Positions 31,940-44,649 of a DNA stretch of 58,743 nt are shown here, one piece after another. Both the position numbers and the translations under genes were made by a program. The stretch is from Lindgomyces ingoldianus. Lineage: Eukaryota; Ascomycota; Dothideomycetes; Pleosporales; Lindgomycetaceae. The notes beneath the pieces were generated by a model. It did no database searches. It had not been told where the DNA came from and saw only the letters and a program-made list of their open reading frames with translations. The stretch lies in NCBI RefSeq assembly GCF_010093535.1, contig NW_022985185.1:1-58743 (forward strand), read 5' to 3'. Position 1 is the first letter of the stretch. Every line of letters begins with the position of its first letter.

Positions 31940-34361
31940 TTATTTATAAACTGTTGTAGTATTTTAGTTATAGTATATTTAAAGATACTGCTTTAATGTT
32001 TAGTTTTAGCACTTAGTTTAGCTATTAGTTTATAAGTAAAAAGTAGTAGAAAAAAGTCTCTTTATTTTTAAGTAAGCTATAAATGTTTTTTAATAAGTAA
32101 ATGTAAATAAAGCTCTCTAGTCTATTATAATAAAAAAAAAGGGGCTATAAAGTTTTAAAATTTTTTGCTTAAAAGTCTTAGCTAAAGCTGCTGCCTTTAA
32201 AGTGCCCTTACTAAAAATGTAGTAAGCTATTTTAAAAAAATAATTAACTATAACTAAAATACTATTATAGCTTCTTTTATTTAACTAGCTAGGTAGTAGC
32301 TCTGTAATAAAATCTATAGAGATATCCTCCTAGATCCTAGAGGGGACTAAAAGGGGCTAGAGTTCTCTGTACAGAGCATGTTAAGAGGATTTCGCGCGTT
32401 AGTAGGCCTAGCATGTGCTAACGTAGTCTTTAGTGTATTACTACATACTTAGCTAATAGAAGTCTCTTTGTACTTAATAAAAGATTTTACTAAATCTAAA
32501 ATAGCTTACTAAAAGATAGTTATAGTAAGCTTAGAGAGCTTAAATTTTTACTTTTTTAAGTATATAAGTCTTTTTTTTATAAGTAAAAAGTTTTTTTTTT
32601 CTTCTAACTACTTACTTACTTAGTTTAGTTAGTTCTTTACATTCTTTTTTTAAGCTTTTTTTACACTTTTAGTGTGCAGATCTTTTTTAAGCCTTTTTAT
32701 AATTACTTTTATTAAAGAGCTTTTTAAGCTTTAGGTTTTATTTACTATTTTAGTAGTACTTAAGGCTTTTATTTTAGTTACTTAAGTAACAGCTGCTATT
32801 CTTAGCTATTCTAGGCTCTTCTAGGGTAATCTTGCCCTGTCTAGCTCTAGTTTACGCTGTAGATTATAAAGTGCTTACTTTTATAATTTTAGGCTGTTTT
32901 TATTATTACTCTCTTTACCTTTTTTATAATTAGGCCTTCTTAAGGGCCTGTTAGTAGGGTTAGTCTTACTTAGTTAATAATAAATTTAAAAGTTAAAAGT
33001 AGCTACTTACTTTACTTACTAAGCCTACTTCCTAGTTAGGGTCTTAGTAGTTATAAACTCTTAAAGGTTAGCATAGTTTATTAGAAGTTTTATTATGTAG
33101 GCAGCCTTCTCTAGATAGTAGCGCTAGTGTTTAAAGCCCTCTACTATAGTAAGTAGCTTACTATTATAAGTGTTGTAGTTACATTCTACTACTATTATTT
33201 TACATAAAAAAAGGCTATAAAGTGCTACTAGTTCTTTTTTGCCTTATCTAGCCTAGGCTAGCTTAGAATTTCTAAGATTATATATCCTAAGGCATTAGTT
33301 TTAACTTAGTAGTGTAAGTTAGAATTAAAATGTACTAGTAGTAGTTCTTTAGTAAATCTACTTTTTAGTTTATTAAAAGTAAACACTACTTAAAGACTTA
33401 GCGCTAAAGAGATAAACTTCTTTTTATATTACTAATAGCCTCTTTTAGCTAAACCTTAAAGTTGTTAAGTAAGCTAGTGTAAAAAAGTAGTAATCTATAA
33501 GAATCTTTTTATAAAGCATTAGTAGTAGTTAGTAAACTTTAAAAAGATCTAGATCTCTCTTATAGTTCTAGAGATTAGCTACCTTTAAATAGCTTTAACT
33601 TAGTCCTCCTCTATCTAAACCTCTTCTAGAGTAATAATAAACCCTAGGTACTCTACTTTATCTATGTAAAATTTATATTTTAAGAGCTTAGTATATAGCT
33701 TATGCTAAAAAAGCTTAAATAAGACTAAGTAAATATGCTTCTTATACTTAACTTTATTTTAAAAGTAAATAAGTATATTATCTAAGTAAATAATGTAACA
33801 TATGTTAAAAAAGTTTAATAGTGTAAAGTTTATGTAACTTTAGAAAACTACTAGGGCATTTATAAGCTTAAAAAGCATTATAGTGTATTTAAAATAGCTA
33901 TAGCAAGTCTAAAAAGTAGTCTTCTACTTATCTCTCTTCTTAATCTAAATATAGTAGTAGGCGTTATGTAAGTCTAGTTTAAAGTAGATTTTAGCGCAGC
34001 TTAATTAATCTAAAGATTCTTTAAGTAATAAAAAAAAGTATTAGTTTTTTACTATAAGAGTGTTAAAGCTATAGTAGTTTATGTAAAGTTAAAGTGTCTT
34101 ATCCTTCTTTTTTATAAATAAAATAGAGGCTCTTGCCTTTAACATTAAGCAGCGTATCTATTCTTATTCTAGGTTTGTCTAGATATACTTTTATAAGACT
34201 TCTACTTTAGTAGTAAAAAGACTATAAAGAAGGCTATATAAAAGTTTTTTTTTATTTAAGTTAATTATAAGCTTATGTAAGCTATAGTTAGGCAAAAGAA
34301 AAGTGTTATATTTTAAAAATGCTCTTTAAAACTTCTTAAAGTATACTAATAGCAGCCTAGG
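31940..34361 (-). pseudogene. J pol remnant: RT, RNase H, integrase core
   Basis: On the minus strand the integrase core is recognisable as EDISIDFITELLPS, then SILVIVNYFFKIAYYI, and TTFYL.TNS.TK (a degraded TAYHPQTDGQTE-type motif), between about 32470 and 31990. RT/RNase H remnants precede it (34330-33200). In-frame stops follow the RIP pattern. The RT is cut at 34361 by copy C; the protease lies beyond it, near 40100-40600. Confidence 0.7.
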
Positions 34362-34679
34362 TGTCACAGTATCCTCCCCGAATCCCAGACATAACTGTAT
34401 TAGACGCGTACTAGAGTATTATTAGTGCACGTCTGACATAAACACAACACAACATAGACATAAACTTAAGCATAAACTGCCTTAACACTAACTAAACCTA
34501 GAACAGGCTTAATTTATACCTAAAGTGCTTAGACTTCTAAGCTAAGTATTTAATTACTAATTTCTTTCTAAACTTTCTTATTTCTTACATAACATCTTAT
34601 ACCTACTATAATACCTTATATAGTAATTAAACTAGACCTCTGTAAAGCTTTATAACCTTACTTATGCATAATTATAACA
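34362..34679 (+). repeat. 5' LTR of copy C
   Basis: The outer end is clean (TGTCACAGTATCCTCCCCG). The inner end is RIPped (ATGCATAATTATAACA). Confidence 0.93.
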
Positions 34680-37600
34680 TTATATTGTGTTAAAACTCTA
34701 GCTAAGAATAGCCTCTAAATTTAATTTAATAAGCTTAGTACTTATATAACTCTAAGCTATTAAAGTAAGCTAAGAAGCCTTTTAAAAAGCGCTTACTTTA
34801 TAAGAAAGCTGCTATGTTATAAGCTTTAAAGCTTTTTAAAAAGACTTTAAAAAACAGCTTTATATTATTAAGTAGTCTATTTCTGCCTTAACTTTTATTA
34901 TAGTAGTAGGAACTAAGAACTTACTAGCCTTAAAGCCTACCTAGAAGTCTAGAGATAGCTTAACTCTCTTCTACCTAACGCTGCCTATAACCTGTAACTT
35001 TTCTAACTTAGTAATAAAATCTAACTAAGTCCCTAATCCCCTGCTATTTAACAGAAAATAGAAAGACCTACCTTTTTTTCTACATAAGCTCTAATATAAA
35101 CTTAAAGGAAACATAGACTAATTCTCCTCTAAACACTTTTAGTTACTATATGCCTACTTTTAACTTAACTATAATATAACAGCTTTAATTAACTTACTAA
35201 TAAATAAAGATATTATTAACTTAGATTAATTTATAGCGTTTTTATAAGTAACTTATAAAGACTTAAATAAAAAGTTAACAGCTTTAAGTTGCCTAAACAC
35301 TTTATAATAAAAATAAAAAAGCTTTACTTTACACTTTACTAAGTTCTACTAACTTGCATCTAATATAGGCCTAAATAAGATAGGTCTAATTATAGCCTTA
35401 TATAACTCTCTCTTAACTAAACTATAACATGCTATAGTAGAAGAACCCCTTCTAAACAACCTTAATGCGTATGTAAACTTAATTACTACTTATAATAATA
35501 ATATAAGGTTTCTTCTTATATAAGCCCTAATACGCCCCTAAACTACCGCAGTTGCAAATAAGAACCTTAATATAATAAAAATTAATTTAAATTATGCTTT
35601 AGTTAGTTTTAGAAAGCGTAAAAATTATAAAAAAAAAGTTAATACTTTAAGTGTAGTAAGCATAGTTATATCTTTTAAAACTACTTTATTCTTTTTTTTA
35701 AGTCTATGTAAGTAGTGCTGCTAGCACTTATTAAAAATTCTTACTATTTTAATCTTATTTTTATAAGAGCTTTAACTTATATTTAAGCTCTAATCTTTTT
35801 TGCTACTCTTAACGTAGCCGCAGCTATAGTAGTAAAAGCCTGTAAAAAGGCTTGTCCTAGGGCTAAGTTACCTCTTAGGACTAATTTAACACTAGATCTC
35901 TGCTAACCTATAAGCTAAGTCCTCTACTAATAACTAAAAGTACTAAGTTAATATTCTTATATGTTTATAATAAAGAACTATATTAGCTTTAATATAAGCT
36001 CTTATTAACTTAGAAGTAAATAGCATAGGTTACATTAATAGAAAACTAGCATGTAAACTAAATTTTTAATTAACACTATTTACCTAAATAATTTACTTAA
36101 CTAGATTTAATAGAAAATAACTTAAAAAAAGTTCTATTTCTTATACTACAACTATTATAATTACCTACTAACACTATAAGGAGTAGATTAAGCTTTATGT
36201 AATAAACATAAAATGTTATAACCTAATTCTAGAATAACTATAGCTGTATTAGCATAAAGTTGCCTTTAATTACTAAGAGTAAGTTCTAAACTTTAACTTT
36301 TTTTAATGCTAAGATGTATGCTTACACTTACACCTAAACAACACCCAAGTAGCACTTAATATAAAAAGTCTTTAGACCTACTTTTTAATAACTTAGAGAA
36401 GAACTACCTAAGTAAGGCTAACAAGCTAGGCCTCTTACTAAAATAAGCTATGTAAAATAATTTAATAACTACTTAAACTTAAAAAAAAAAAAGCTTTTAA
36501 AGAATCTTTACTTACTTAATTTAGACATAAACTAGGACTTAAACAGTAAATAGACATCTGCTATATAAGACCTGCTTTATTTATAACTCTAGCTTAATAA
36601 CTAGATTATAAAATCTACGCAGTTATAATTTCTAATATAGACTAAGCTTTAGCTCCCTAAAAACGCACTAACTTAAGAATAATAGTCCTTTAAAACTACT
36701 ATAACTTGTTATATGTTTTCTTCTAAGATAAGTCTAATAAGCTTTTAATATAATGTCTATATAATTACTAGATAACTTTTAAGCCTAGTAAATAACCTAG
36801 TTATAGGCTACTATATAAGATGTTACTAAATAAATTAAAAGTGCTCTAAAAATACCTTAATAAGAACCTAGAGAAAGGGTTTATTTAAGCTAGCTTCTTA
36901 CTAGTAGTGTTACTTATACTATTTATAAAAAAACCTAAAAGTAGGCTTTAATTCTGTGTTAACTACTAAAGACTAAACACTGTTACTATTAAAAACTAAT
37001 ACTTAATTCCTTTTTTATAGGAAACCCTAAGCTAACTAAGCAAAGCAAAGTATTTTATAAAGTTAGATATTATTACTGCTTTTAATAAGCTAAAGATAGT
37101 AAAGGGTAATAAGTAGCTAATAGCGTTTTAGACCTAATATAGACTATTTAAGTACCTAGTAATGCCCTTTAGCTTAGCTAACACGCCTAGTACTTTTTAA
37201 CATTTTGTAAACAACTTACTCTAACCCTACCTAGACATGTTCTGCACTATGTATATTAATAATATTCTAATCTACAGCAATAGCCTTTTAAAGCATAAAT
37301 AGCATGTACGCCTAGTGCTAAAGGCTATAGAAGAAGCAGGTCTGCAACTTAACATAGATAAATGCAAGTTCTACTAATTAAAGGTTATGTATTTAGGATA
37401 TGTAATCTTTATAAATAGCATCTAAATAGACCCTGTTAAGGTTTAGACTGTGCTAGATTAGTAATACCTAAAAAATGTAAAAAATGTTTAAGCCTTTATA
37501 GAATTTACTAACTTTTACTAATAATTTATTAATAACTTTTTGCAGTAAGTAAGCCCTATAATTATACTTACTAAGAAAGAGATCTAATTTAACTTTAACT

Positions 37601-39706
37601 TAAATTACTAATAGTCTTTTAACTAGCTAAAAAAAGCCTTTACTAAAGCTCTAATACTCTGCTACTTTAACTTTAAACTACTAATACTTATAAAAGCTAA
37701 TGCCTTAGACTATGTAGTAGCAGGAGTTCTCTTCTAGACTAAGCTAGATAGGACTATTAAGCCTATTACATACTTCTTAAAAAGAATAAGTCTTATAGAA
37801 GGCAATTATAAGATCTATAATAAGAAATTGCTTGCTATAGTACACTACTTTAAATAATAGTAACCTAAACTAGAAAGTGCAGCGCATCTAATATAAGTTC
37901 TATCTAACTATAAGAACTTATAGTACTTTATAACTATAAAACAACTTAGCTACTAATAAGCCTGTTAGTTTAAATACCTATTCTGTTTTAATTTTAAGAT
38001 TACTTATTATTCTAGTTAAGATAGAGGGAAACTAGATGCCTTTATAAAGCAATTCTAAAACATCTTTGCTTAGAAAAAAGTGTAAAAGGCTTAACACTAA
38101 ACTCTACTCTAACTTAAGCTATTTTTAGACCTTAACCTAAACAAAATAAATTAGATAATTAATTAAATTATTACTAATAAGTATCTAAATAATAAATTTA
38201 TCTAAAAAACCTTAAACCTGCTCTAAAACAGCGCTAGTTAGTTAAAGAAAGTAACACTAGCTAACTATAAAAACTAAAATAGTAAGCTATATTACTATAA
38301 CTAATTTATAATCTTTAATTCTAATAAACTAAGAATTAAACTACTCTAAATTATACACAACTTGCCTGTTAAAGGACACCTAGGCAGAGGAAAGACTCTT
38401 AACGTACTACAGAGAGAGTACTACTAGCCCTGCATGTTCTATACTGTACGCTAATACATATTATGTTGCTATACTTACTGTAAAGTAAAGGCCTCTTAAA
38501 AAAAGTATAATAGCCTACTTAAACTGCTCTTAATCCTTAAATAAGCTTAGAAAGACATATTAATTAATTTTATTATAGACTTACTCTTATTTAAAAGGTA
38601 CATAAATATTATAGTAGTTGTTAATTGCTTAACTAAGTATTAACACCTAATACTATGTTCCTTTATAACTGCCTCTAATATAGCCTAGTTATTTTACTAA
38701 TACATATAAGTTTACTATAGCCTGCCTAACATAATTATATTAGACAGAGGTACACAGTTTGTCTTAGCCTTTTAGAATAAACTCTGTAAATAGCTTTAAA
38801 TTATCCTCTATTTATCTACAGCTTTTTACCTAGAGACTAACAGCTAGACTAAGAACATAAACACTATAATAAAATAAGTCTTATAAGTGTACACAAACTA
38901 CTAGTAAGATAACTAGGTAAAATAGTTAGCTATAGCATAGTTTAAAGCTAATAACATAACATCTAAATTAATGTAAGTATCCCTATTTTTAGAAAACTAT
39001 AGATACTACCTCTAAATAAGATTTAAACTACTTTTAAATACCCTCTAACTAACTTATTAATCTATATAAGTAATAGATGTAAATAGACTTATTAATAAAA
39101 TTTAAAATATATCTAAATATATTTATAAAAAGCTTACATAGGCTTAAGCTTTTTAATAAGAGTACATAAACTAATCTTAAACCTCTGCCCCTGCGTATGC
39201 AGCTAGTAAAAAGGTCTAGCTAAACGCTAGAAATATCTAAACAAACTAATAATTAAAGAAACTTAATTAAAAGAACCTTAGCTTTTTTACAGTAGCTTAT
39301 ATAGTCTTATTATATGCTTACTAATTAATCCTACCTAACAGCATAAAGATACACCCTGTGTTCCACATATTATTGCTGCGCTAAGTAGCCTCTAAATCTA
39401 ACTATCTACCTAGACAGCTAAACCTGCTACCTAAACCTATTATTATAAATAATAAACTAGAATATGTTGTAGAAGATGTTAAATAGATCTAGTTTAATAA
39501 AAAGAAACATATCTATAAATACTTTATAAAATAGACTAGATATAACAAACTGTTATAGAAACCTGCAGAAGCTTTGTAAAAGAACTCTATAGTAACCTAA
39601 TTCTACGCCTAATACCTATCTAAACTAAACTTGTACCCTAACAAAGACAACTTAATGCTAGAACTACTAATGTAAAGGATTTCCTTTCTAATAAGGGGGG
39701 GGGTAC
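34680..39706 (+). pseudogene. Family-1 gag-pol remnant with chromodomain-like tail
   Basis: Reading through stops gives gag (about 34900-36300) and an RT core near 37080-37400, where the active site reads YINN in place of YIDD and is followed by ILIYSNS. RNase H (about 37700-38050) and integrase (about 38340-39330, zinc-region GHLGRGKTL and later FYLETNS.TK) follow. A chromodomain-like block at about 39455-39640 (VVEDV...YKYFIK.TRYN) comes last. Asp-to-Asn in the RT and stops at Trp/Gln codons are RIP-type. The encoded polyprotein would have been a chromovirus-type Gag-Pol. Confidence 0.8.
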
Positions 39707-40024
39707 TGTTATAGTATCCTCTCTAGATTCTAGACATAACTATATTAGACGTGTACTAGAGTATTATTAGTGCACGTCTAACATAAACACAACACAACAT
39801 AGACATAAACTTAAGTATAAACTGCCTTAACACTAACTAAACTTAGAACAGGCTTAATTTATACCTAAAGCGCTTAGACTTTTAAGCTAAGTATTTAATT
39901 ACTAATTCCCTTCTAAACCTTCCTATTCCTCACACAACGTCTTGTACCTACCATGATACCTTACATAGTAATTGAACTAGACCTCTGTGAAGCTCTATAA
40001 CCTTACTCGTGCACAATCGTGACA
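39707..40024 (+). repeat. 3' LTR of copy C
   Basis: The inner start is RIPped (TGTTATAGTATCCTCTCTAG). The outer end is clean (CGTGCACAATCGTGACA). A GGGGGGGGG polypurine tract lies just upstream. Confidence 0.93.
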
Positions 40025-40029
40025 CTAGG

Positions 40030-41939
40030 CTCCTCTAAAGTTAGTTAAAATGTATAAGTAATTACTATTATAAACACATTATTATTAAAGTTTATTAGTA
40101 CTTTTATAAATACTTTTAAGCTGTTTAGACTAATCTTCTTATAAAGTTAGTAGTGTTCTTAGAAATAAACTATTTTATGTATAAAGTTAAAAGTTAAGTT
40201 CTATTTTTCTAGCTAAGGCATGCCTAATATTATACTATAACTAAAGATTTTTATTATAAAGAAAGTAAATTTACTTACTTAAAACTGCCTTCTACTATTT
40301 TTAATATAGTAAAAGATGTTAGCCTTTTTTATAACCTCTAATAGCTGTCCTTTTAGGGATATAAAGAAGCCTAGGTCTACTAGGTTAACTACTACACCTA
40401 CTTATTTAGTAAGGTCTTAATCTAAGAAGTTTACCTCTACTCTAGAGTTTATTATTGCTTAGTAGTAGTAAAAGAAGGTTAGACTTTTAATAGCTTTTAA
40501 AAGAGATATAAGTGTTACTTTTATAGCACTAGGCCTAGCTTTCTAGGTACTTGCTACTACTACTTTTTACCTTTTTAAGTATTCTACTTAGCTTATAAGA
40601 CGTAAGAGGGGGTGTTCTAGAGCGCAGCTTTTTCTACTAAGTTGTTTTTTTTAAAGAGGCAGTTTCTTTGCATATAGCCCTACTGATAATAGTTATAGCA
40701 GCTTTTTTTTTTTTAGTTTTTAGCTTTTTATGCCTTTTTAGCTTTTAACTTTTAAGGCTTAGTAGCTATAAAGTTATAAACCTTTATATTATTTTTTTAG
40801 TGTTAGTTACTTTAAAGTTTCTTATAACTTGCTTAGCTTTTTAAAAAGTGTTTTACTTTTTCTAAAAGCTTTTTGCTACCTCTATAGTTTTCTTCTGCCT
40901 AGAGGACCTACTAGTGCTAGTTAGCCTCTGTCTCTAATTTAAAAAGACTACTCTACACTTTTAGTTAAAAGTCTAGCTTATACTACACTTTTCTATTTAA
41001 AGTAAAGAAAAAGTTATGTATTAAGTTCTAATTTAAGTTATTTAAAGCTTTAATAAAATTAATATCCTCTTACTAAGTTTTAAAATAGTTAAAGAGTTTA
41101 GTAAAAGTTTAATTTTTTTAATTTACATTTTTAATTTTTTACTTAGCTAAATTTTTTTTTAAGCATATTTAAAAAAGCTTAACAGCGTTTCTTTTATAAA
41201 GCCTTAGTGTAATTAGGTTAGGTAGTTAACTATAGAAATTATACATACTACTCTATCCTAATAGTTGCAGAGGTCCTCCCCTAGGTAGCGCTAGCAGAAC
41301 TCTACTTATAATGCTATATTTAGAAAGACTAAAAAGTTTTAGATATATTCTTTATAGCTTTTAATATATATTTATAGTTACTTATAAAACTTTCTTTTAA
41401 ATTTTAGAAGTTAGTTAGGCTTAGGTAACTATAGCCTAAAAAAGGTGCCTATAGAAGCAGCTGTTCTAGGTAGGAATAATAAGGGTTAGCTAGTAGCTGT
41501 CTATAGAGGGGCTGCTAGCCCTAGCTCTACAAGGGTTAAGTTATTATAAAGAGAGTTATAAGGCCTTTAAAAAGATTATAATGTTTTTTTAAAGTTATTC
41601 TTAGTTTTTTTTTTTTTTTTACTTTTTTTCTTAGTTTTTTTTATTAGATTTTAGTATTTAGTTAGGTAATGTTACTTATTATAATCTTCTTTAAAAGTGT
41701 CTTAGCCTAGGTAAAAAGGTCTAAAGGTGGCAGTCTTTAGAGAGGTTACATAGATGTCCCCTCTTTATTAGGTAGTTTGTCTGTAGAGGGAGTCTATAAG
41801 TCTTATACAACACTAGCTTAGGTAGCAACAGTTATGCTAAGTATTATTAAGTAAGTAAAGGATTATATTATAAAAAACAAAGTATACATTTTATAATTAA
41901 AAAGTGTATTAACTAACAAAGGTGTAACTATAACATAAA
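40030..41939 (-). pseudogene. J gag and protease remnant
   Basis: On the minus strand a retropepsin-like region (about 40100-40600) reads SRVEVNFLD, where relatives have D-S-G-A-E, and later SIILGMP, the C-terminal ILG motif. Upstream (41000-41900) is Gag-like Leu/Lys-rich sequence with many stops. It continues into RT across copy C. Confidence 0.6.
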
Positions 41940-42241
41940 AGTATAATTAGTACTTACTTAATTTCTAAGGTAATTCTTTACTATCTAAAAAGAGCTTCTA
42001 CAACTAGCTATATACTTCTCTAGAGAGCTAGGCACAGCAGCGCTAGTAGCGACAGATCTAGTATGCTGTAGGTCTAGTTCAAAGTATTACCTGTCTAGGA
42101 TGCCCAGCTTTTTAGGCGAGGTAGGCATTGTCTGGGAAGTGCAGGGTTAACGGCACGGTTCAGGAGTCGTCCAGGACTGCCTAGTGCAGTCTAGGCCAGT
42201 CTACGACAGCCTAGGAAACACCTGGATAGCCGGTCGTTACA
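41940..42241 (-). repeat. LTR of Gypsy J, right copy
   Basis: The outer ~195 bp (42046-42241) are clean and match 25817-26013. The inner ~105 bp align only loosely with the left copy, with indels as well as RIP-type changes, so the inner boundary is approximate. Confidence 0.6.
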
Positions 42242-44153
42242 GTAACAGAATTACATAGAACTAAAAAGTGTTTTAACATTATAATAGACTATATAAACTT
42301 AGTTATATTTTTAACTATAAAAAAGCCCTTACTAATGCATGTATAATAGGTAATAGAGCTTACCTAGTTTAACTATATTATTAAGCATGTCTTAGAAGCA
42401 TAAAACTAGTAAGCTAACACCTTTAGCTGTAAGCCTAACTATTTTAATAAAGAAAAAGAAAGAACTAAGAAGTTTACTATTTTTAAAAAAATAAAAAAAA
42501 GACTAGTGTATAATAGACTTAGACTTATAAAGAAGTTCTATGCGCTTATTGTAACGATTCTCATGAATCGTTCCATCTCGGATGGCCCGGAAGGCCCCCG
42601 TATCGGCCCCGACCCCGACCTGGCCCCGACCCCTGCTGTTACCCCTATTCCCTCATGTATTTAGTCGCACCTTGCCCTGTAGCTAGCTTAGTAGTTTTCT
42701 AATATCCTTTTGTACTAGGCCTATAGGTGTTAATAGCATTCCTAGGTTTAGAGTCCCCACGCACTCCTATATGCCTCTAAGTAGATTCCCACCGTATTTA
42801 GACCTATTGTCTTGCCTACGCTGTTACATTATATTAGAAAACTTGCTTTTGCTAGTAACAGCTATATATAATATTACACTAATTATTTATTTAACTACGT
42901 CTAAGCCTAAGACATGTCTAATTTAGTTTAGGTTATAATACTTACACACTGTTATATTAAACTATTTAGTTTATAGACTAGATCTTATTAACCTCTAGTT
43001 AACTAAAGCCTTTAGGTTTAAAACTTTCTATCTCTATATAATTAGAATTGCTTTTAGAAAAGTTATAAAGAATGCGCTAAGGTAGAAACTTAGAGACTAC
43101 TAATAACTTATTAGAATTAGAGGCAACTGCTAATGTCTAACTAACCACCTCTTAACCCTAGAGTTAAATACGCTCTAGCTAAGCTATACCCCACCTGAAT
43201 TAGAGTTAATGCATAGCAACATGTCCTAATAGACCTTAATTAACTACTAAATTACCCTTAATAATGCCTTAAATCACCACTGCTACTCTAATAGCAAGAG
43301 ACCTTTTAGGCACTTCTAATAATACCTAATTGTTACCTCACTAAACGCACGCCTAAGATTAATAACTGCACAAATGGTAATAAACAAAGGTCTTAATTAT
43401 TAACAGGCTAGACATCTACAGATCACTATTAGAGGAGGCGCGCACGCATGGCGTTTAGTTTGGAGGACACTGCTAGCAGTGCGAAGGAATACTTAGCAAG
43501 GACACCTAGCCAAATCAGACTAGTTTTAGTTAAAGGAGGCAGAGGACATAACAGCAATAATTTGTACTATAATTACTACTAATAGGGACTATCAGTCTAC
43601 AGAGGGGGGGGTAGTGTAACGATCCTCATGAATTGTTCCATCTTGGATGGCCCAGAAGGCCCCCGTATCGGCCCCGACCCCGACCTGGCCCTGACCCCTG
43701 CTGTTACCCCTATTCCCTCATGTATTTAGTCGCACCTCGCCCCGTAGCTAGCTCAGTAGTTTTCTGATATCCTTTCGTACTAGGCCTATAGGTGTCAATG
43801 GCATTCCCAGGTTCAGAGTCCCCACGCACTCCCATATGCCTCTGAGTGGATTCCCACCGCATTCGGACCCATTGTCTTGCCTGCGCCGTTACACTTATAG
43901 TAACTAAATAGGGGTAAAAAAACCTAATCTGTAAATACTATAAATCCCTAATATTTAGACACCTAGGGATTAGCACTTTCTAGAAAAAGCTAAAAGCTGC
44001 TATTTTTTAACACATACCTAAAATAAAGTAACTATGCTTAAAAGGACTTAAAGAATGTAATACATGTAATAAAAATAATCCTTAAAGACATAAAATATAT
44101 AGATACTTTTAACTAATTAAAGCTTTAAAATAGCTATAAATAATAATTACTAT
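42242..44153 (+). mobile_element. Fragment of Gypsy D (RNase H to integrase), interrupted by E2
   Basis: It aligns with 51010-51575 of the complete D element, including the CNKNN-type zinc-binding region of integrase. Both ends are cut: J on the left, Copia F on the right. It is heavily RIPped. Confidence 0.82.
42550..43893 (+). mobile_element. E2: internally deleted family-E derivative (1344 bp)
   Basis: LTRs of 279 bp (42550-42828 and 43615-43893) and a perfect CTTAT duplication (42545-42549 and 43894-43898) bound a 786-bp interior. The interior matches only the 5' gag region of E1, then joins the 3' polypurine end. No pol remains, so it depended on other copies. The LTRs belong to a subtype with GATGGCCCGGAAGGCCCCC. 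Confidence 0.93.
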
Positions 44154-44605
44154 TGTTAGATTAAAGCACTGTTTCTAGGCTTCCTAAGATGAGTGATGGG
44201 TTTGGATATGATGTATAGGATGATTGCTTGATTGTATTGATTGTCTTGATTTATCGATCCTTTTTTCTGCTCTACTCGTGTTGCTCGGCTTTTTGTTCTG
44301 CCGATCCGAGTCCCTCGCGCACTAGCCCTATGCGCGACCAGCTTGCAACATGCTGCAATTTGCTGCAAAATGCTGTAACATGCTGCAATTTGCTGCAATT
44401 TGCTGCAAAATGCTGTAACATGCTGCAATTTGCTGCAATTTGCTGCAACATGCTGCAAAATGCTGCAAAATGCTGTAAAATGCTGCAAAATGCTGCAAAA
44501 TGCTGCAATTTGCAGCAACATACTGTTCGAGCTTATTGCTCGTACTATGTAGCAGCTTTCGACAAACGTTCCTCCTGTCTTGACAGTAGGTGCGCATATC
44601 TGACA
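44154..44605 (-). repeat. 3' LTR of Copia F with expanded 10-bp array
   Basis: It is 452 bp, the same family as the solo LTR at 9492-9821. The length difference is mostly the TGCTGCAAWW array at 44345-44515 (about 17 units against five). Long frames on both strands, open because of this repeat, are not genes. Confidence 0.88.
44345..44515. repeat. 10-bp periodic array TGCTGCAAWW, about 17 units
   Basis: Perfect 10-bp phasing with variable last two bases (AA, TT or CA). Occasional C-to-T gives TGCTGTAA. Confidence 0.92.
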
Positions 44606-44649
44606 CACCCCCTCAGCTTGGACATGCTTCAAGCTGGTTCCCGATTGCG

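Larger units (their letters stand above)
34362..40024 (+). mobile_element. Gypsy family 1, complete copy C (5663 bp), inserted in J
   Basis: It has LTRs at 34362-34679 and 39707-40024 (318 bp each) and an exact CTAGG duplication (34357-34361 and 40025-40029). The J protease-to-RT region continues on either side. It is colinear with copy B and remnant A. Confidence 0.95.
25706..42241 (-). mobile_element. Gypsy J: chromovirus-like, minus strand, with nested insertions
   Basis: LTR-like sequences bound it at 25706-26013 and about 41940-42241. On the minus strand, gag/protease (about 40060-41900), RT (33540-34330), integrase core (about 31960-32470) and integrase C-terminus with a chromodomain-like tail (about 28500-29275) occur in canonical order. 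They are interrupted by copy C, K copy 2 and a miniature LTR element. Flanking 5-mers (CATTG and GTAAC) do not match, so one boundary may be rearranged. Confidence 0.75.
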
